From Rhodococcus sp. HNM0569 (GTDB lineage: Bacteria; Actinomycetota; Actinomycetes; Mycobacteriales; Mycobacteriaceae): DNA of 64,000 bases. How positions within the stretch are numbered: the first letter of the stretch is position 1; every line of letters starts with the position of its first letter. The stretch is from the NCBI RefSeq assembly GCF_012726205.1, contig NZ_JAASAE010000003.1, positions 124,001 to 188,000 of the forward strand, in the 5' to 3' direction. The translations under genes and the position numbers were made by a program. Shown in pieces: positions 41,661 through 49,238 of this stretch. Under the pieces are notes generated by a model, which was not told the DNA's origin, made no database searches, and worked only from the letters and a program-made list of their open reading frames with translations.

Positions 41661-42050
41661 ATGAACCCGTTCCGCAGCGCCGTCGAGGCCCGCGACACCG
41701 AGGCGATCGAAGCTCTGCTCGCCGACGACGTGGTGTTCACGAGCCCGATCGCGTTCAAGCCCTATCCGGGCAAGGCGATCACGGCGGCGATCCTGCGGGC
41801 CGTTCTGCGTGTGTTCGAGGACTTCCACTACGTGCGGGAGATCGGATCGGGCGCCGACCACGCGCTCGTGTTCGAGGCGCGCGTCGGCGACAAGGCCGTC
41901 GAGGGGTGCGACTTCCTGCATTTCGACGAGAACGGCCTGATCGACCGGTTCACCGTGATGGTGCGCCCACTGTCGGGTGCGCATGCGCTCGCGGAGGCGA
42001 TGGGCGCCGAATTCCCGCGCATCGAGCGTGAGGCGGCGCAAGCGGGCTAG
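41661..42050 (+). CDS. SnoaL/NTF2-like protein
   Basis: This is a 129-residue protein with the cone-shaped NTF2/SnoaL fold signature: helical start (NPFRSAVEARDTEAIEALLADDVVFTSP), FEARVGDKAVEGCDFLHFDENGLIDRFTVMVRPLSG and a short helical end. The family includes isomerases, hydrolases and binding proteins. The ATG at 41661 follows GAGGGAG. It is 54 bp after fadA6 and may be co-transcribed, so a role in steroid metabolism is possible but not shown. Confidence 0.7.
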   Translation: MNPFRSAVEARDTEAIEALLADDVVFTSPIAFKPYPGKAITAAILRAVLRVFEDFHYVREIGSGADHALVFEARVGDKAVEGCDFLHFDENGLIDRFTVMVRPLSGAHALAEAMGAEFPRIEREAAQAG

Positions 42051-42059
42051 CGTGGAGAT

Positions 42060-42329
42060 ATGTGCCGAAACATCACCGAACTGCGTGGACTCGAGCCTGC
42101 GGCCACCGACGAGGAGATCGCGGCGGCGGCACGTCAGTACGTCCGCAAGGTGAGCGGAATCCACAAGCTGTCCGACGCCAACCGCGAGGCCTTCGAGATC
42201 GCGGTCGCCGAGGTCGCGGCCACCACGACGCGGCTGCTGGACGCGCTCCCCGCGCGTCGGCAGCCGCCGAAGTCGGTGCCGCCGCTGCGGCGCCCGGAGG
42301 TGCGGGCCCGCGAGGCCGCGCGCGCCTGA
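42060..42329 (+). CDS. DUF2277 family protein
   Basis: This is an 89-residue protein beginning MCRNITELRGLEPAATDEEI and continuing AARQYVRKVSGIHKLSDANREAF, the recognisable DUF2277 pattern. Members are small helical proteins of unknown function, often with the invariant MCRNI start seen here. It begins 9 bp after the SnoaL-like gene. The C-terminus is Arg/Pro-rich. No function can be given. Confidence 0.8.
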   Translation: MCRNITELRGLEPAATDEEIAAAARQYVRKVSGIHKLSDANREAFEIAVAEVAATTTRLLDALPARRQPPKSVPPLRRPEVRAREAARA

Positions 42330-42340
42330 ACGCCCACCCT

Positions 42341-42388
42341 CCGTGAGTGATTTCGGCGTACCTGGACTCGTAGAGTGCTCACGAGTCG
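42341..42388 (+). repeat. 48-bp direct repeat, copy 1
   Basis: This stretch is identical over 48 bases to 43228-43275. It starts CCGTGAGTGATTTCGGCGTA. The 3' half forms a hairpin with arms GACTCGT and ACGAGTC around a 9-nt loop. It lies between the DUF2277 gene and the secreted-protein gene. Confidence 0.9.
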
Positions 42389-42481
42389 TGACGTGCCCGA
42401 TTCCCGGAAATCTGTGCGCTCGTCGCACCGGGCGGACCACACTCGGATCAGGACGTTCGAGTGTGAGTGGAGGGTTCGACG

Positions 42482-43216
42482 ATGGTCGTGAAGTGGGCAG
42501 CGACGTGTCTTGCCGGAGTCGGCGGCGTCCTCGCGGTGGGGCTCCTGTCGCCCGCCGTCGCGTCGGCGAATCCCGTGCAGTGCCATGCCACGGGGGACGC
42601 GACGGTCGTGAACCGCTCCGAGACGTCGGCGTGTTCGGCCGCCACGGACACCGGGTCGACCGCCGACGCCTACGGCACGTTCGGCGACGCGAGGTCGGAT
42701 GCGGTCGCCGACAGTTCGGCCGTCGCACACGGGCTTTTCGACGGCACGGCCACCAGCGGTTCGATGAAGGGGAGCGCGGCGGCTGCGTATGCGGCCCTCG
42801 GCGGGGAGGCGATCAGCACCGGGAGTTACGGCAACCGGGCCTCGGACTCGTTCGCCGCATTCGGTGGCAGGGCGAACAGCGGAAGCATCGTGGACGGCGC
42901 GAGCCTCTCGACCGCGGCGTGGGGAGGCGAATCCATCAGTACCGCGAACTCTTCCGGAACAGCCGACGCGCATGCTCTGTTCGGCGGGAACGCAGAGGGC
43001 TATGCCTTCGGTGACGCGCACCAGAGCGCGCTCGCAGTCGGACCGGACGCCGTGGCCTCGGCCCGGCACGTCGACGCGAACGGCTTCGCGGTGGCCGGGC
43101 CCGGTGGCACCGCCCGCACCGCCGACGGCCACGACGCCACCGATCCGCCCACGTGTGCGGGCCTGGCGGTGGCGGCCGACCTCACCACCGGTCAATGGTG
43201 CTTCGGCCACCCGTGA
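42482..43216 (+). CDS. Secreted Ala/Gly/Ser-rich repetitive protein
   Basis: This is a 244-residue protein with a signal peptide (residues 1-29, cleavage likely after ASA in PAVASANPV). The mature part has imperfect repeats of about 35 residues in which an A-[AFL]-GG core is followed by AxSxGS-type stretches: YAALGGEAISTGS, FAAFGGRANSGS, TAAWGGESISTA, HALFGGNAEGYA. Four cysteines could form disulfides. The pattern suggests a beta-solenoid or silk-like surface protein. I do not recognise a named family with certainty. The ATG at 42482 follows GGAGGG. It is bracketed by the 48-bp repeats. Confidence 0.7.
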   Translation: MVVKWAATCLAGVGGVLAVGLLSPAVASANPVQCHATGDATVVNRSETSACSAATDTGSTADAYGTFGDARSDAVADSSAVAHGLFDGTATSGSMKGSAAAAYAALGGEAISTGSYGNRASDSFAAFGGRANSGSIVDGASLSTAAWGGESISTANSSGTADAHALFGGNAEGYAFGDAHQSALAVGPDAVASARHVDANGFAVAGPGGTARTADGHDATDPPTCAGLAVAADLTTGQWCFGHP

Positions 43217-43227
43217 CGCCGTCGCTG

Positions 43228-43275
43228 CCGTGAGTGATTTCGGCGTACCTGGACTCGTAGAGTGCTCACGAGTCG
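43228..43275 (+). repeat. 48-bp direct repeat, copy 2
   Basis: Identical to 42341-42388 in the same orientation. This copy begins 12 bp after the stop of the secreted-protein gene and runs into the 3' end of the leftward tetR gene. The tetR stop codon (complement of 43266-43268) and its last codons lie inside the repeat. Whether it also acts as a terminator hairpin is unknown. Confidence 0.9.
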
Positions 43276-43844
43276 GCGAGTAGTGGCGCGCACATCCGCG
43301 TGACGTAGTCCGCGAGAGTGTCGACGTCGGCGTCCGCGATAGCGGGACTGCCGATCTTCTCGCGCATGAGCGCAATGCCGACGACGACGGCGTTGAGCAG
43401 TTCGGCGCGGAGCGCGGCGTCGGGGCCGTCCAGACGGGCGGCGAGCCGAGACGTGAAGATCGTCTCCACCATGTCCTTGACCACCGAACTCATCGTCTCG
43501 TTGTTGACGACTCCCGTGAGCATCCCCACGGTGCTACGCCCGGTGGTGCTGATCTCGAGGACGAGGCGGAGCACCTCGTTCGGGACGTCGTCGAGCGGTG
43601 TCGACTCGATCGCATCGGACACTCCGGGATCGCCCACGCGTACCGCCTCGACGAAGAGATTCTCCTTCGAGCCGAAATAACGGTTGATCAGCGCTTGATT
43701 GACGCCTGCCGCCGCGGCGATGTCGCGGGTGCTGGTGGCGGCCGCGCCGTGGTCGGCGATGAGCGTGCGTGCCGCGTCGAGGAGTGCCTGACGCGTCGCG
43801 GCGGCGTTGCGGCGACGGGCGGGAGGGGCGGCGTCGGTGCTCAT
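43266..43844 (-). CDS. TetR-family transcriptional regulator
   Basis: This is a 192-residue TetR protein. The helix-turn-helix reads TSTRDIAAAAGVNQALINRYFGSK. The C-terminal ligand domain has no diagnostic motif (TetR_C_17-like helices). The ATG at 43844 follows GGAGGA. It is divergent from the MFS exporter gene, the standard layout for a drug-efflux repressor. Its stop codon lies within the second 48-bp repeat. Confidence 0.85.
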   Translation of the reverse strand: MSTDAAPPARRRNAAATRQALLDAARTLIADHGAAATSTRDIAAAAGVNQALINRYFGSKENLFVEAVRVGDPGVSDAIESTPLDDVPNEVLRLVLEISTTGRSTVGMLTGVVNNETMSSVVKDMVETIFTSRLAARLDGPDAALRAELLNAVVVGIALMREKIGSPAIADADVDTLADYVTRMCAPLLADS

Positions 43845-43927
43845 CGCGGTCTGATCCTCCACTCGCTCGTCGGCTGTCGGCCAGTCTAGAGGACACCGGA
43901 GGTGCCTGGTCGAGGGCGTTTTGTCCG

Positions 43928-43970
43928 AAGTCGTCAGTTGTTGACTTATCGCCCGAGTCCGGCGTAGCGT
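43928..43970 (+). promoter_or_regulatory. Candidate promoter and operator for the MFS gene
   Basis: TTGACT (43941-43946) and TAGCGT (43965-43970) are spaced 18 nt and fit a sigA-type promoter with the TANNNT -10 seen in actinobacteria. A partial palindrome AAGTCGTCAG/TTGTTGACTT (43928-43947; 7 of 10 paired positions) overlaps the -35, where TetR binding would repress. Confidence 0.4.
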
Positions 43971-44085
43971 CGTCGAGTCGTCGGCTGACCACATCGAGTC
44001 GGCCCACTCACGTGTCACGGGACCCGCAGCGCCGCCGGTCCCGGCACCCCTTCCGAGAAGTACGTCACAAGGAGCCGATTTCGTC

Positions 44086-45555
44086 ATGGATCAGTCCGCC
44101 ATGAGCGCGAGCCACTCGACCGATCGGTCGAACGGCGTGGTGGCCACGCTCGCCTTCGCCGGCACCACCGCTGCGATCATGCAGACACTGGTGACGCCGC
44201 TGCTGCCGCAACTACCGCAGATTCTGGACACGACGCCGTCCAACTCCGCATGGGTCGTGACCGTCACGCTGCTCGTTGCGGCGGTGTGCGTACCGGTCAC
44301 CGGTCGCCTGGGCGACCTGCTCGGCAAGCGGCGCATGCTGCTCGCGTGCGCGGTACCGCTCGCGGTCGGCTCGATCGTGTGTGCGCTGTCGTCGAGCGTC
44401 GTGCCGATGATTCTCGGACGCGGCCTGCAAGGCGTCGGTATGGGCATGGTGCCGCTCGGCATCGCACTACTGCGCGACGCCGTCCCGGCGCACAAGCTGA
44501 GCTCCTCGATCGCCCTGGTGAGCGCGTCGATGGGCATCGGCGGAGGCATCGGCCTGCCACTCGCGGCCGCAGTCGCCGAGTACGCGAACTGGCGAGTGCT
44601 CTTCTGGGGGTCGGCCGTGCTCGCCGTGGCGATCGCCGCCCTCGTCTGGTTCCTCGTGCCCGACGTGCCGCCCGCCGCGAAGGGCCAGCGTTTCGACGCG
44701 CCCGGCGCCGTCGGTCTCGGTGTCGGCCTCGTGAGTGGCCTGCTCGCGGTGTCGAAGGGCGCCGAATGGGGCTGGACGTCCGGCACGACGCTGGGGCTGT
44801 CCGCGCTTGCGATCGTCGCACTGCTCGCGTGGGGAGTGTGGGAGTTGCGCACCCGTGAGCCGCTGATCGACCTGCGCACGACCGCCCGCCCGCGGGTGCT
44901 GATCACGAATGTCGCCTCGATCTTCGTCGGCGTCGGAATGTACGCCAGCATGCTCGTCATCCCGCAGGTGTTGCAGTTCCCGGAGGCGACCGGTTTCGGT
45001 CTCGGCCAGTCGATGATCGCCGCAGGCCTGTGGATGCTGCCCGGCGGGTTCATGATGATGCTCGTCTCGCCGCTCGGCGGCAAGCTCACCGACGCGCGCG
45101 GACCGAAGTTCACGCTCATGTGCGGTGTCGTCGTGATCGCGATCGGCTACGGGCTGTCACTCGCCCTGTTCGGCACCGCGTGGGGTCTGATGCTCGCGCT
45201 CATGGTGATCAACAGTGGCGTCGGCCTCGCGTACGGGGCCATGCCCGCGCTGATCATGGGCTCGGTTCCCCGCTCGGAAACTGCGGCCGCCAACGGCTTC
45301 AACACCCTGATGCGCTCGCTCGGCACATCGATCGGCGCGGCCGTGATCGGCACGGTGCTCGCGCAGATGACCATGTCGCTCGGCGGCGTCGACGTGACCG
45401 CCGAGAGCGGCTTCCGGACCGGTCTCGCGATCGGTGCCGGTGTGGCACTGGCGGCCCTCGTGATCGCCACCTTCATCCCGGCCGCACGCGCGACCGGCGA
45501 CGAGGACGGCAAGGACGAGCGCGCGTCGCGCGACGAGGAAGCCGTGCACGCATAG
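44086..45555 (+). CDS. MFS multidrug efflux transporter, 14-TM (EmrB/QacA type)
   Basis: This is a 489-residue inner-membrane proton antiporter of the DHA2 family with about 14 hydrophobic segments. Motif A reads GRLGDLLGKRRML after TM2, motif C-like glycines are in SASMGIGGGIGLPLAAAV, and the C-terminal half repeats the pattern (GGKLTDARGPKF). The C-tail is highly charged (DEDGKDERASRDEE). It is divergent from the TetR regulator. It may export steroids or toxic intermediates, given its position inside the KstR2 cluster, but no KstR2 site is seen. Confidence 0.88.
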   Translation: MDQSAMSASHSTDRSNGVVATLAFAGTTAAIMQTLVTPLLPQLPQILDTTPSNSAWVVTVTLLVAAVCVPVTGRLGDLLGKRRMLLACAVPLAVGSIVCALSSSVVPMILGRGLQGVGMGMVPLGIALLRDAVPAHKLSSSIALVSASMGIGGGIGLPLAAAVAEYANWRVLFWGSAVLAVAIAALVWFLVPDVPPAAKGQRFDAPGAVGLGVGLVSGLLAVSKGAEWGWTSGTTLGLSALAIVALLAWGVWELRTREPLIDLRTTARPRVLITNVASIFVGVGMYASMLVIPQVLQFPEATGFGLGQSMIAAGLWMLPGGFMMMLVSPLGGKLTDARGPKFTLMCGVVVIAIGYGLSLALFGTAWGLMLALMVINSGVGLAYGAMPALIMGSVPRSETAAANGFNTLMRSLGTSIGAAVIGTVLAQMTMSLGGVDVTAESGFRTGLAIGAGVALAALVIATFIPAARATGDEDGKDERASRDEEAVHA

Positions 45556-45570
45556 CGATTCCCGTACACG

Positions 45571-45612
45571 ACATCGCCGGCCGCAGCCCGAGGAGGCTGC
45601 GGCCGGCGATGT
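45571..45612. terminator. Perfect 18-bp hairpin between MFS gene and ipdC
   Basis: Arms ACATCGCCGGCCGCAGCC (45571-45588) and GGCTGCGGCCGGCGATGT (45595-45612) pair without mismatch around the 6-nt loop CGAGGA. It lies between the convergent MFS and ipdC genes, as expected of a bidirectional intrinsic terminator without T-tract. Confidence 0.7.
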
Positions 45613-45623
45613 CACGTATGTAC

Positions 45624-46688
45624 TCAGGCCCGGTAGGCCGCCAAGGCGTCGATGTGCTTGATGGCGTCCGTGACCACGCCGTCGATCAGCTCGGCACAGG
45701 TCGGCAGGTCGTCCAGCATGCCGACCACCTGTCCCGACGCCAGTACGCCCGCCTGCGTGTTCCCCTCGACCAGGCCGGCCTTGAGCAGCATCGGGGTGTT
45801 GGCAGCCATGATGATCTGCTGCCACGTGCGGTCGCTCGACTTCTTCATAGCGAGGCCGTCGCGCACGAGGGTCGACCACTTCATACCGGTCATCGCCTTG
45901 AACTTCGACGCATTGCGCGCCGCGGCGACGAGGCCGCGCAGGTTGCCGGAGTTCTCGAGCGAGTCGACGAGCTCGGTGTTGAGCACGCGGTGCGGCATGC
46001 CGTCGACCTTGCGCGAGACCGTCGTGTCCTGCAGTCCCCGCGAAAGGTACTGCTGCTTGACCGAATCGGGTACCTGCGACTCCTGTGTCAACAGGAAGCG
46101 CGTGCCCATCGCGACCCCCGCGGCGCCGTACGCGAGTGCGGCGGCGAGGCCGCGGCCGTCGTAGAACCCGCCCGCGGCGACGACCGGGATGTCGACCGCG
46201 TCGAGGACGGACGGCAGCAGCAGGGTCGTGGCGACGGCCCCGGTGTGGCCGCCGCCCTCGCCGCCCTGCACGATGACGGCGTCGGCGCCCCACGACGCGA
46301 CCTTGACGGCATGCTTCGCGGCGCCGATCGACGGCACCACGACGACGCCGTTGTCCTTGAGCTTCGCGATGAGCTCCTGCTTCGGCGCGAGGGCGAACGA
46401 CGCGACCCGAACCTTCTCGCGGATGAGCAGGTCGATGCGCTCGCCCGCGTCGGTCGCGTCGGCACGGATGTTGACGCCGAACGGTTTGTCGGTGAGCGAC
46501 TTGGTCTTCGCGATCGCGGCGACCAGCTCGTCGTAGGTCATGGTGGCCGACGCGAGGATGCCGAGGCCGCCCGCATTGGACGTGCCTGCGACGAGCCGCG
46601 GCCCGGCGACCCAGCCCATACCGGTCTGGACGACGGGATGCTCGATGCCCACCAGTTCGGTGAGCGGGGTGCGCAGCGCCGCGGTCAC
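45624..46688 (-). CDS. ipdC: IpdC, FMN-dependent nitronate-monooxygenase-like enzyme
   Basis: This is a 354-residue TIM-barrel flavoprotein of the nitronate monooxygenase family. Motifs: VQTGMGWVAGPRLVAGTSNAGG, VIVQGGEGGGHTG and GAAGVAMGTRFL. In steroid degraders the Rv3553 homologue IpdC acts on the 5-OH-HIC-CoA branch together with IpdF, producing the substrate of EchA20. The GTG at 46688 overlaps the ipdB stop (GTGA). It is last in the leftward operon echA20-ipdA-ipdB-ipdC. Confidence 0.88.
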   Translation of the reverse strand: MTAALRTPLTELVGIEHPVVQTGMGWVAGPRLVAGTSNAGGLGILASATMTYDELVAAIAKTKSLTDKPFGVNIRADATDAGERIDLLIREKVRVASFALAPKQELIAKLKDNGVVVVPSIGAAKHAVKVASWGADAVIVQGGEGGGHTGAVATTLLLPSVLDAVDIPVVAAGGFYDGRGLAAALAYGAAGVAMGTRFLLTQESQVPDSVKQQYLSRGLQDTTVSRKVDGMPHRVLNTELVDSLENSGNLRGLVAAARNASKFKAMTGMKWSTLVRDGLAMKKSSDRTWQQIIMAANTPMLLKAGLVEGNTQAGVLASGQVVGMLDDLPTCAELIDGVVTDAIKHIDALAAYRA

Positions 46689-47434
46689 GCCGCCACCTCG
46701 CGGTCGCGCAGGTTCTTCGGGTCGAGCACCTCGCGGATGAGCTGCAGCTCCTCGCCCGACGGATCGCGCGTGACGCCCGCGTCGGCGAGGCCGGCGACCT
46801 CGAACGACGTGTTCGCGGCGACGTCGTCGGCCGTCACGCCCGGATGCAGTGTGCGCGCGCGGAAGGTGTGGTCGGGACCCTCGAAGTCGAACACGCCGAG
46901 ATTGGTGACGACGCGGGGCAATTCGAAGAACCGATAGGCCGGGTTGTCCGGATCGACCTTGTCGTAGCCGATGCCGGACACGATGTCGACCTTGTCGCAG
47001 AACACCCGCGTGGAGTGCTTGCCGACCCAGTAACTCGTGGCGTGGTTGATCGTGTTGCCCGGTGCACCACGGACGCCGAACATCTGGCGGGTCGGGTGCT
47101 GCAGCGGGCCGAACGCGGAGAGATTCTGGTTGCCGTGCCGGTCGATCTGGTTGGCGCCCATCACGACGTGCCTGCGGCCCGACGCGACGACGTCGAACAC
47201 CTTGCGGAACGGCATCCAGCCCTCGATCGAGGCCTTCGCGCCGAGCGGGGGAGTGTCCTCGAAGAGGAGCGCCTCGCCGTCGGTGACGAGCAGATCGGGT
47301 TCGGTGGTGAGACGTGCGAGCCGTGCCCCGATGAGGGGAAGAGTGGCCATCGGGCTGGCCATGATCTCGCCTGCGCCCGAGAAGATCTCGGCGCATGCGA
47401 CGGCACAGTATTCCGCGCGGGTGACGTCGCTCAT
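46685..47434 (-). CDS. ipdB: IpdB, beta subunit of COCHEA-CoA hydrolase
   Basis: This is a 249-residue protein of the type I CoA-transferase beta fold. With IpdA it hydrolytically opens steroid ring C in COCHEA-CoA rather than transferring CoA. Recognisable blocks are VMGANQIDRHGNQNLSAFG and DIVSGIGYDKVDPDNPAYRFFELPRVVTNLGVFDFE. The ATG at 47434 overlaps the ipdA stop (ATGA). Confidence 0.9.
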   Translation of the reverse strand: MSDVTRAEYCAVACAEIFSGAGEIMASPMATLPLIGARLARLTTEPDLLVTDGEALLFEDTPPLGAKASIEGWMPFRKVFDVVASGRRHVVMGANQIDRHGNQNLSAFGPLQHPTRQMFGVRGAPGNTINHATSYWVGKHSTRVFCDKVDIVSGIGYDKVDPDNPAYRFFELPRVVTNLGVFDFEGPDHTFRARTLHPGVTADDVAANTSFEVAGLADAGVTRDPSGEELQLIREVLDPKNLRDREVAA

Positions 47435-48324
47435 GCCTGCTTTCCTTCCGCGAAGGCCGTGACTGCGGCCTGGTAGTCCTTCTCGTCGCCCGACAGGTAG
47501 GTGGCGACGAACGCCTTCCATGCCTCGGGGTCCTTCGCCGATTCGGCGTAGTGGCGCTGGAACTTCTCGTCGCGGCCGTACTCACCGGCGAACGTGAAGT
47601 GTGCTCCGTTCGGCGCCTCGACGACGGTGTCGACCATCATCCGGTTGAGCAGCAGGTTCTGCACCGGAACGGTCTTGACGAGCTCTTCGGTGTCGACGAC
47701 GCGTTCGACCGACACGATGCGCTTGTGCGCGGCCGCGCAGTACAGGTCGTCGAAGTAGGGGTCGATGCCGGTGTACGCGGCATTGCCGTGGCGGTCCCCG
47801 AGGTCGAGATGCACCAGGGCGGCGTCGAGTTCGAGCGCGGGCATCGCCACGAGGGTTTCCGTCTTGCCGCCGGGGCCCGGGTACGGCGAGGTGACGGTCT
47901 TCAGCTCGTCGCCCCAGAACGACAGCACGTCCGAGCCGAGACCGGCGCGGATCGGCAGGAACGGCAGGCGGGCGGCCGCGGCCTCGAGGCCGCACTTGAC
48001 CATGCCCTCGTCCATCTCGCGGGCCTCGATCGAGCCCGTCGTGCGGGCGTGCGCGAACCACGGGTCGTAGAACGGCGCCGAGTCGAGCGACACGAAGCCG
48101 TAGTACGCCTTGCGGACCTTGCCCGCGGAACACAGCAGACCCAGATCGGGGCCGCCGTAGCTGACGACCGTGAGGTCGGTGACGTCCGAGCGCAGCAGAG
48201 CGCGCACGAGCGCCATCGGCTTGCGGCGCGAGCCCCAGCCGCCGATGCCGATCGTCATGCCGCTGCGCAGCTCGCCGATCGCGGCGTCGAGAGTTGTCGT
48301 CTTGTCCCGTTTTTCGGCCACCAC
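47431..48324 (-). CDS. ipdA: IpdA, alpha subunit of COCHEA-CoA hydrolase
   Basis: This is a protein of about 297 residues with the type I CoA-transferase alpha fold. The Gly-rich start is GMTIGIGGWGSRRKPMALVRALLR. Counting from the second GTG (48321, VAEKRDK), Glu105 falls in SIEAREMDEG, the position of the catalytic Glu described for IpdAB. Two adjacent GTG codons (48324 and 48321) are possible starts after AAGGA. It follows the echA20 stop by one base. Confidence 0.9.
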   Translation of the reverse strand: MVAEKRDKTTTLDAAIGELRSGMTIGIGGWGSRRKPMALVRALLRSDVTDLTVVSYGGPDLGLLCSAGKVRKAYYGFVSLDSAPFYDPWFAHARTTGSIEAREMDEGMVKCGLEAAAARLPFLPIRAGLGSDVLSFWGDELKTVTSPYPGPGGKTETLVAMPALELDAALVHLDLGDRHGNAAYTGIDPYFDDLYCAAAHKRIVSVERVVDTEELVKTVPVQNLLLNRMMVDTVVEAPNGAHFTFAGEYGRDEKFQRHYAESAKDPEAWKAFVATYLSGDEKDYQAAVTAFAEGKQA

Positions 48325-48325
48325 T

Positions 48326-49096
48326 TCAGTCCTTCTTCTCGTTCGCGAGAGCCTTGCCGGTGCGGGTGAACTCGTCGCGGTGCTCGTCGGAGACTCCGGC
48401 GAGGTTGAGCTCGAATGTGAATCCCTGCTCGAGCCGGTAACTGGTCTTGACGTCGACCGGGTCGATGCCGTTGATCGCTTCCTTCGCGCAGCGGATGATG
48501 CGCGGGTCCTTCGCGGCGATCTTGGCGGCGACCTCGCGTGCGGCATCGTCGAGTTCGCTGCGCGGTACGACGCGGTACACCGACCCGTAGTGCGCGAGAG
48601 TCTGCGCGTCGACGTTCTGCGCCGTGTAGTACAGCGTGCGCATCATGTGCTGCGGCACGAGCCGCGCGAGGTGCGTCGCGGCGCCGAGTGCGCCCCGGTC
48701 CACCTCGGGCAGGCCGAACACCGCGTCGTCGGACGCGACGATGACGTCGGCATTGCCGACGAGACCGATGCCGCCGCCGACGCAGAAGCCGTTCACCGCG
48801 ACGACGACCGGCACGGCGCAGTCGTAGACGGCGGCGAAGGCGGCCGCGCAGCCGCGGTTCGCGGCGATCAGCGCGTCGAAGCCCTCGGTGGCCTGCATCT
48901 CCTTGATGTCGACGCCCGCATTGAAGCCGCGGCCCTCGGCTCGCAGGATCACGACGTGCGTGCGCGGATCCTTGCCCGCCTCGAGCACGGCGTCGGCGAG
49001 TTCGAACCAGCCCTTCGACGGGATCGCGTTCACCGGGGGGTAGTCGACGGTCACGGTGGTGATACCGGAGTCGTCTGTCGTGGCGGTGATGCCCAT
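48326..49096 (-). CDS. echA20: EchA20, ring-D hydrolysing crotonase
   Basis: This is a 256-residue crotonase-family protein. The oxyanion loops are GRGFNAGVDIKEMQA and VNGFCVGGGIGLVGNADVIVAS. EchA20 is known to open the five-membered steroid ring D hydrolytically, giving COCHEA-CoA for IpdAB. I chose the ATG at 49096 with AGGAAGG upstream; the 14-residue upstream extension is not needed. It is the first gene of the leftward ipd operon and lies about 42 bp from the KstR2-type site. Confidence 0.9.
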   Translation of the reverse strand: MGITATTDDSGITTVTVDYPPVNAIPSKGWFELADAVLEAGKDPRTHVVILRAEGRGFNAGVDIKEMQATEGFDALIAANRGCAAAFAAVYDCAVPVVVAVNGFCVGGGIGLVGNADVIVASDDAVFGLPEVDRGALGAATHLARLVPQHMMRTLYYTAQNVDAQTLAHYGSVYRVVPRSELDDAAREVAAKIAAKDPRIIRCAKEAINGIDPVDVKTSYRLEQGFTFELNLAGVSDEHRDEFTRTGKALANEKKD

Positions 49097-49138
49097 GGCA
49101 CCTTCCTGTCGTCGGTACGAACCTGTCGTCTCTAACAA

Positions 49139-49156
49139 ACCAAGCGATTGCTTGGT
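49139..49156. promoter_or_regulatory. KstR2-type operator with wide spacing, echA20/SDR promoter
   Basis: Both half sites are perfect (ACCAAG at 49139-49144 and CTTGGT at 49151-49156), but they are 6 nt apart instead of the usual 2. A normally spaced reading, AGCGATTGCTTGGT (49143-49156), has two mismatches. The 16-bp CCAAGCGATTGCTTGG is a perfect inverted repeat. The site is in the divergent promoter of two KstR2-type operons. Confidence 0.65.
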
Positions 49157-49238
49157 AAGTTAGCACGCGCGGCGCTTCGAGTCACCGGCCCGAGGCGCAC
49201 GTTCGGGCGGACAGACGGCACCAGCGGAGGTAGACGAG

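Noticed and set aside
49143-49156. Standard 2-nt-spaced KstR2 box as the only reading of this site
   Set aside because: It has two mismatches, whereas the wide-spaced half sites are perfect; both readings are kept in the feature entry.
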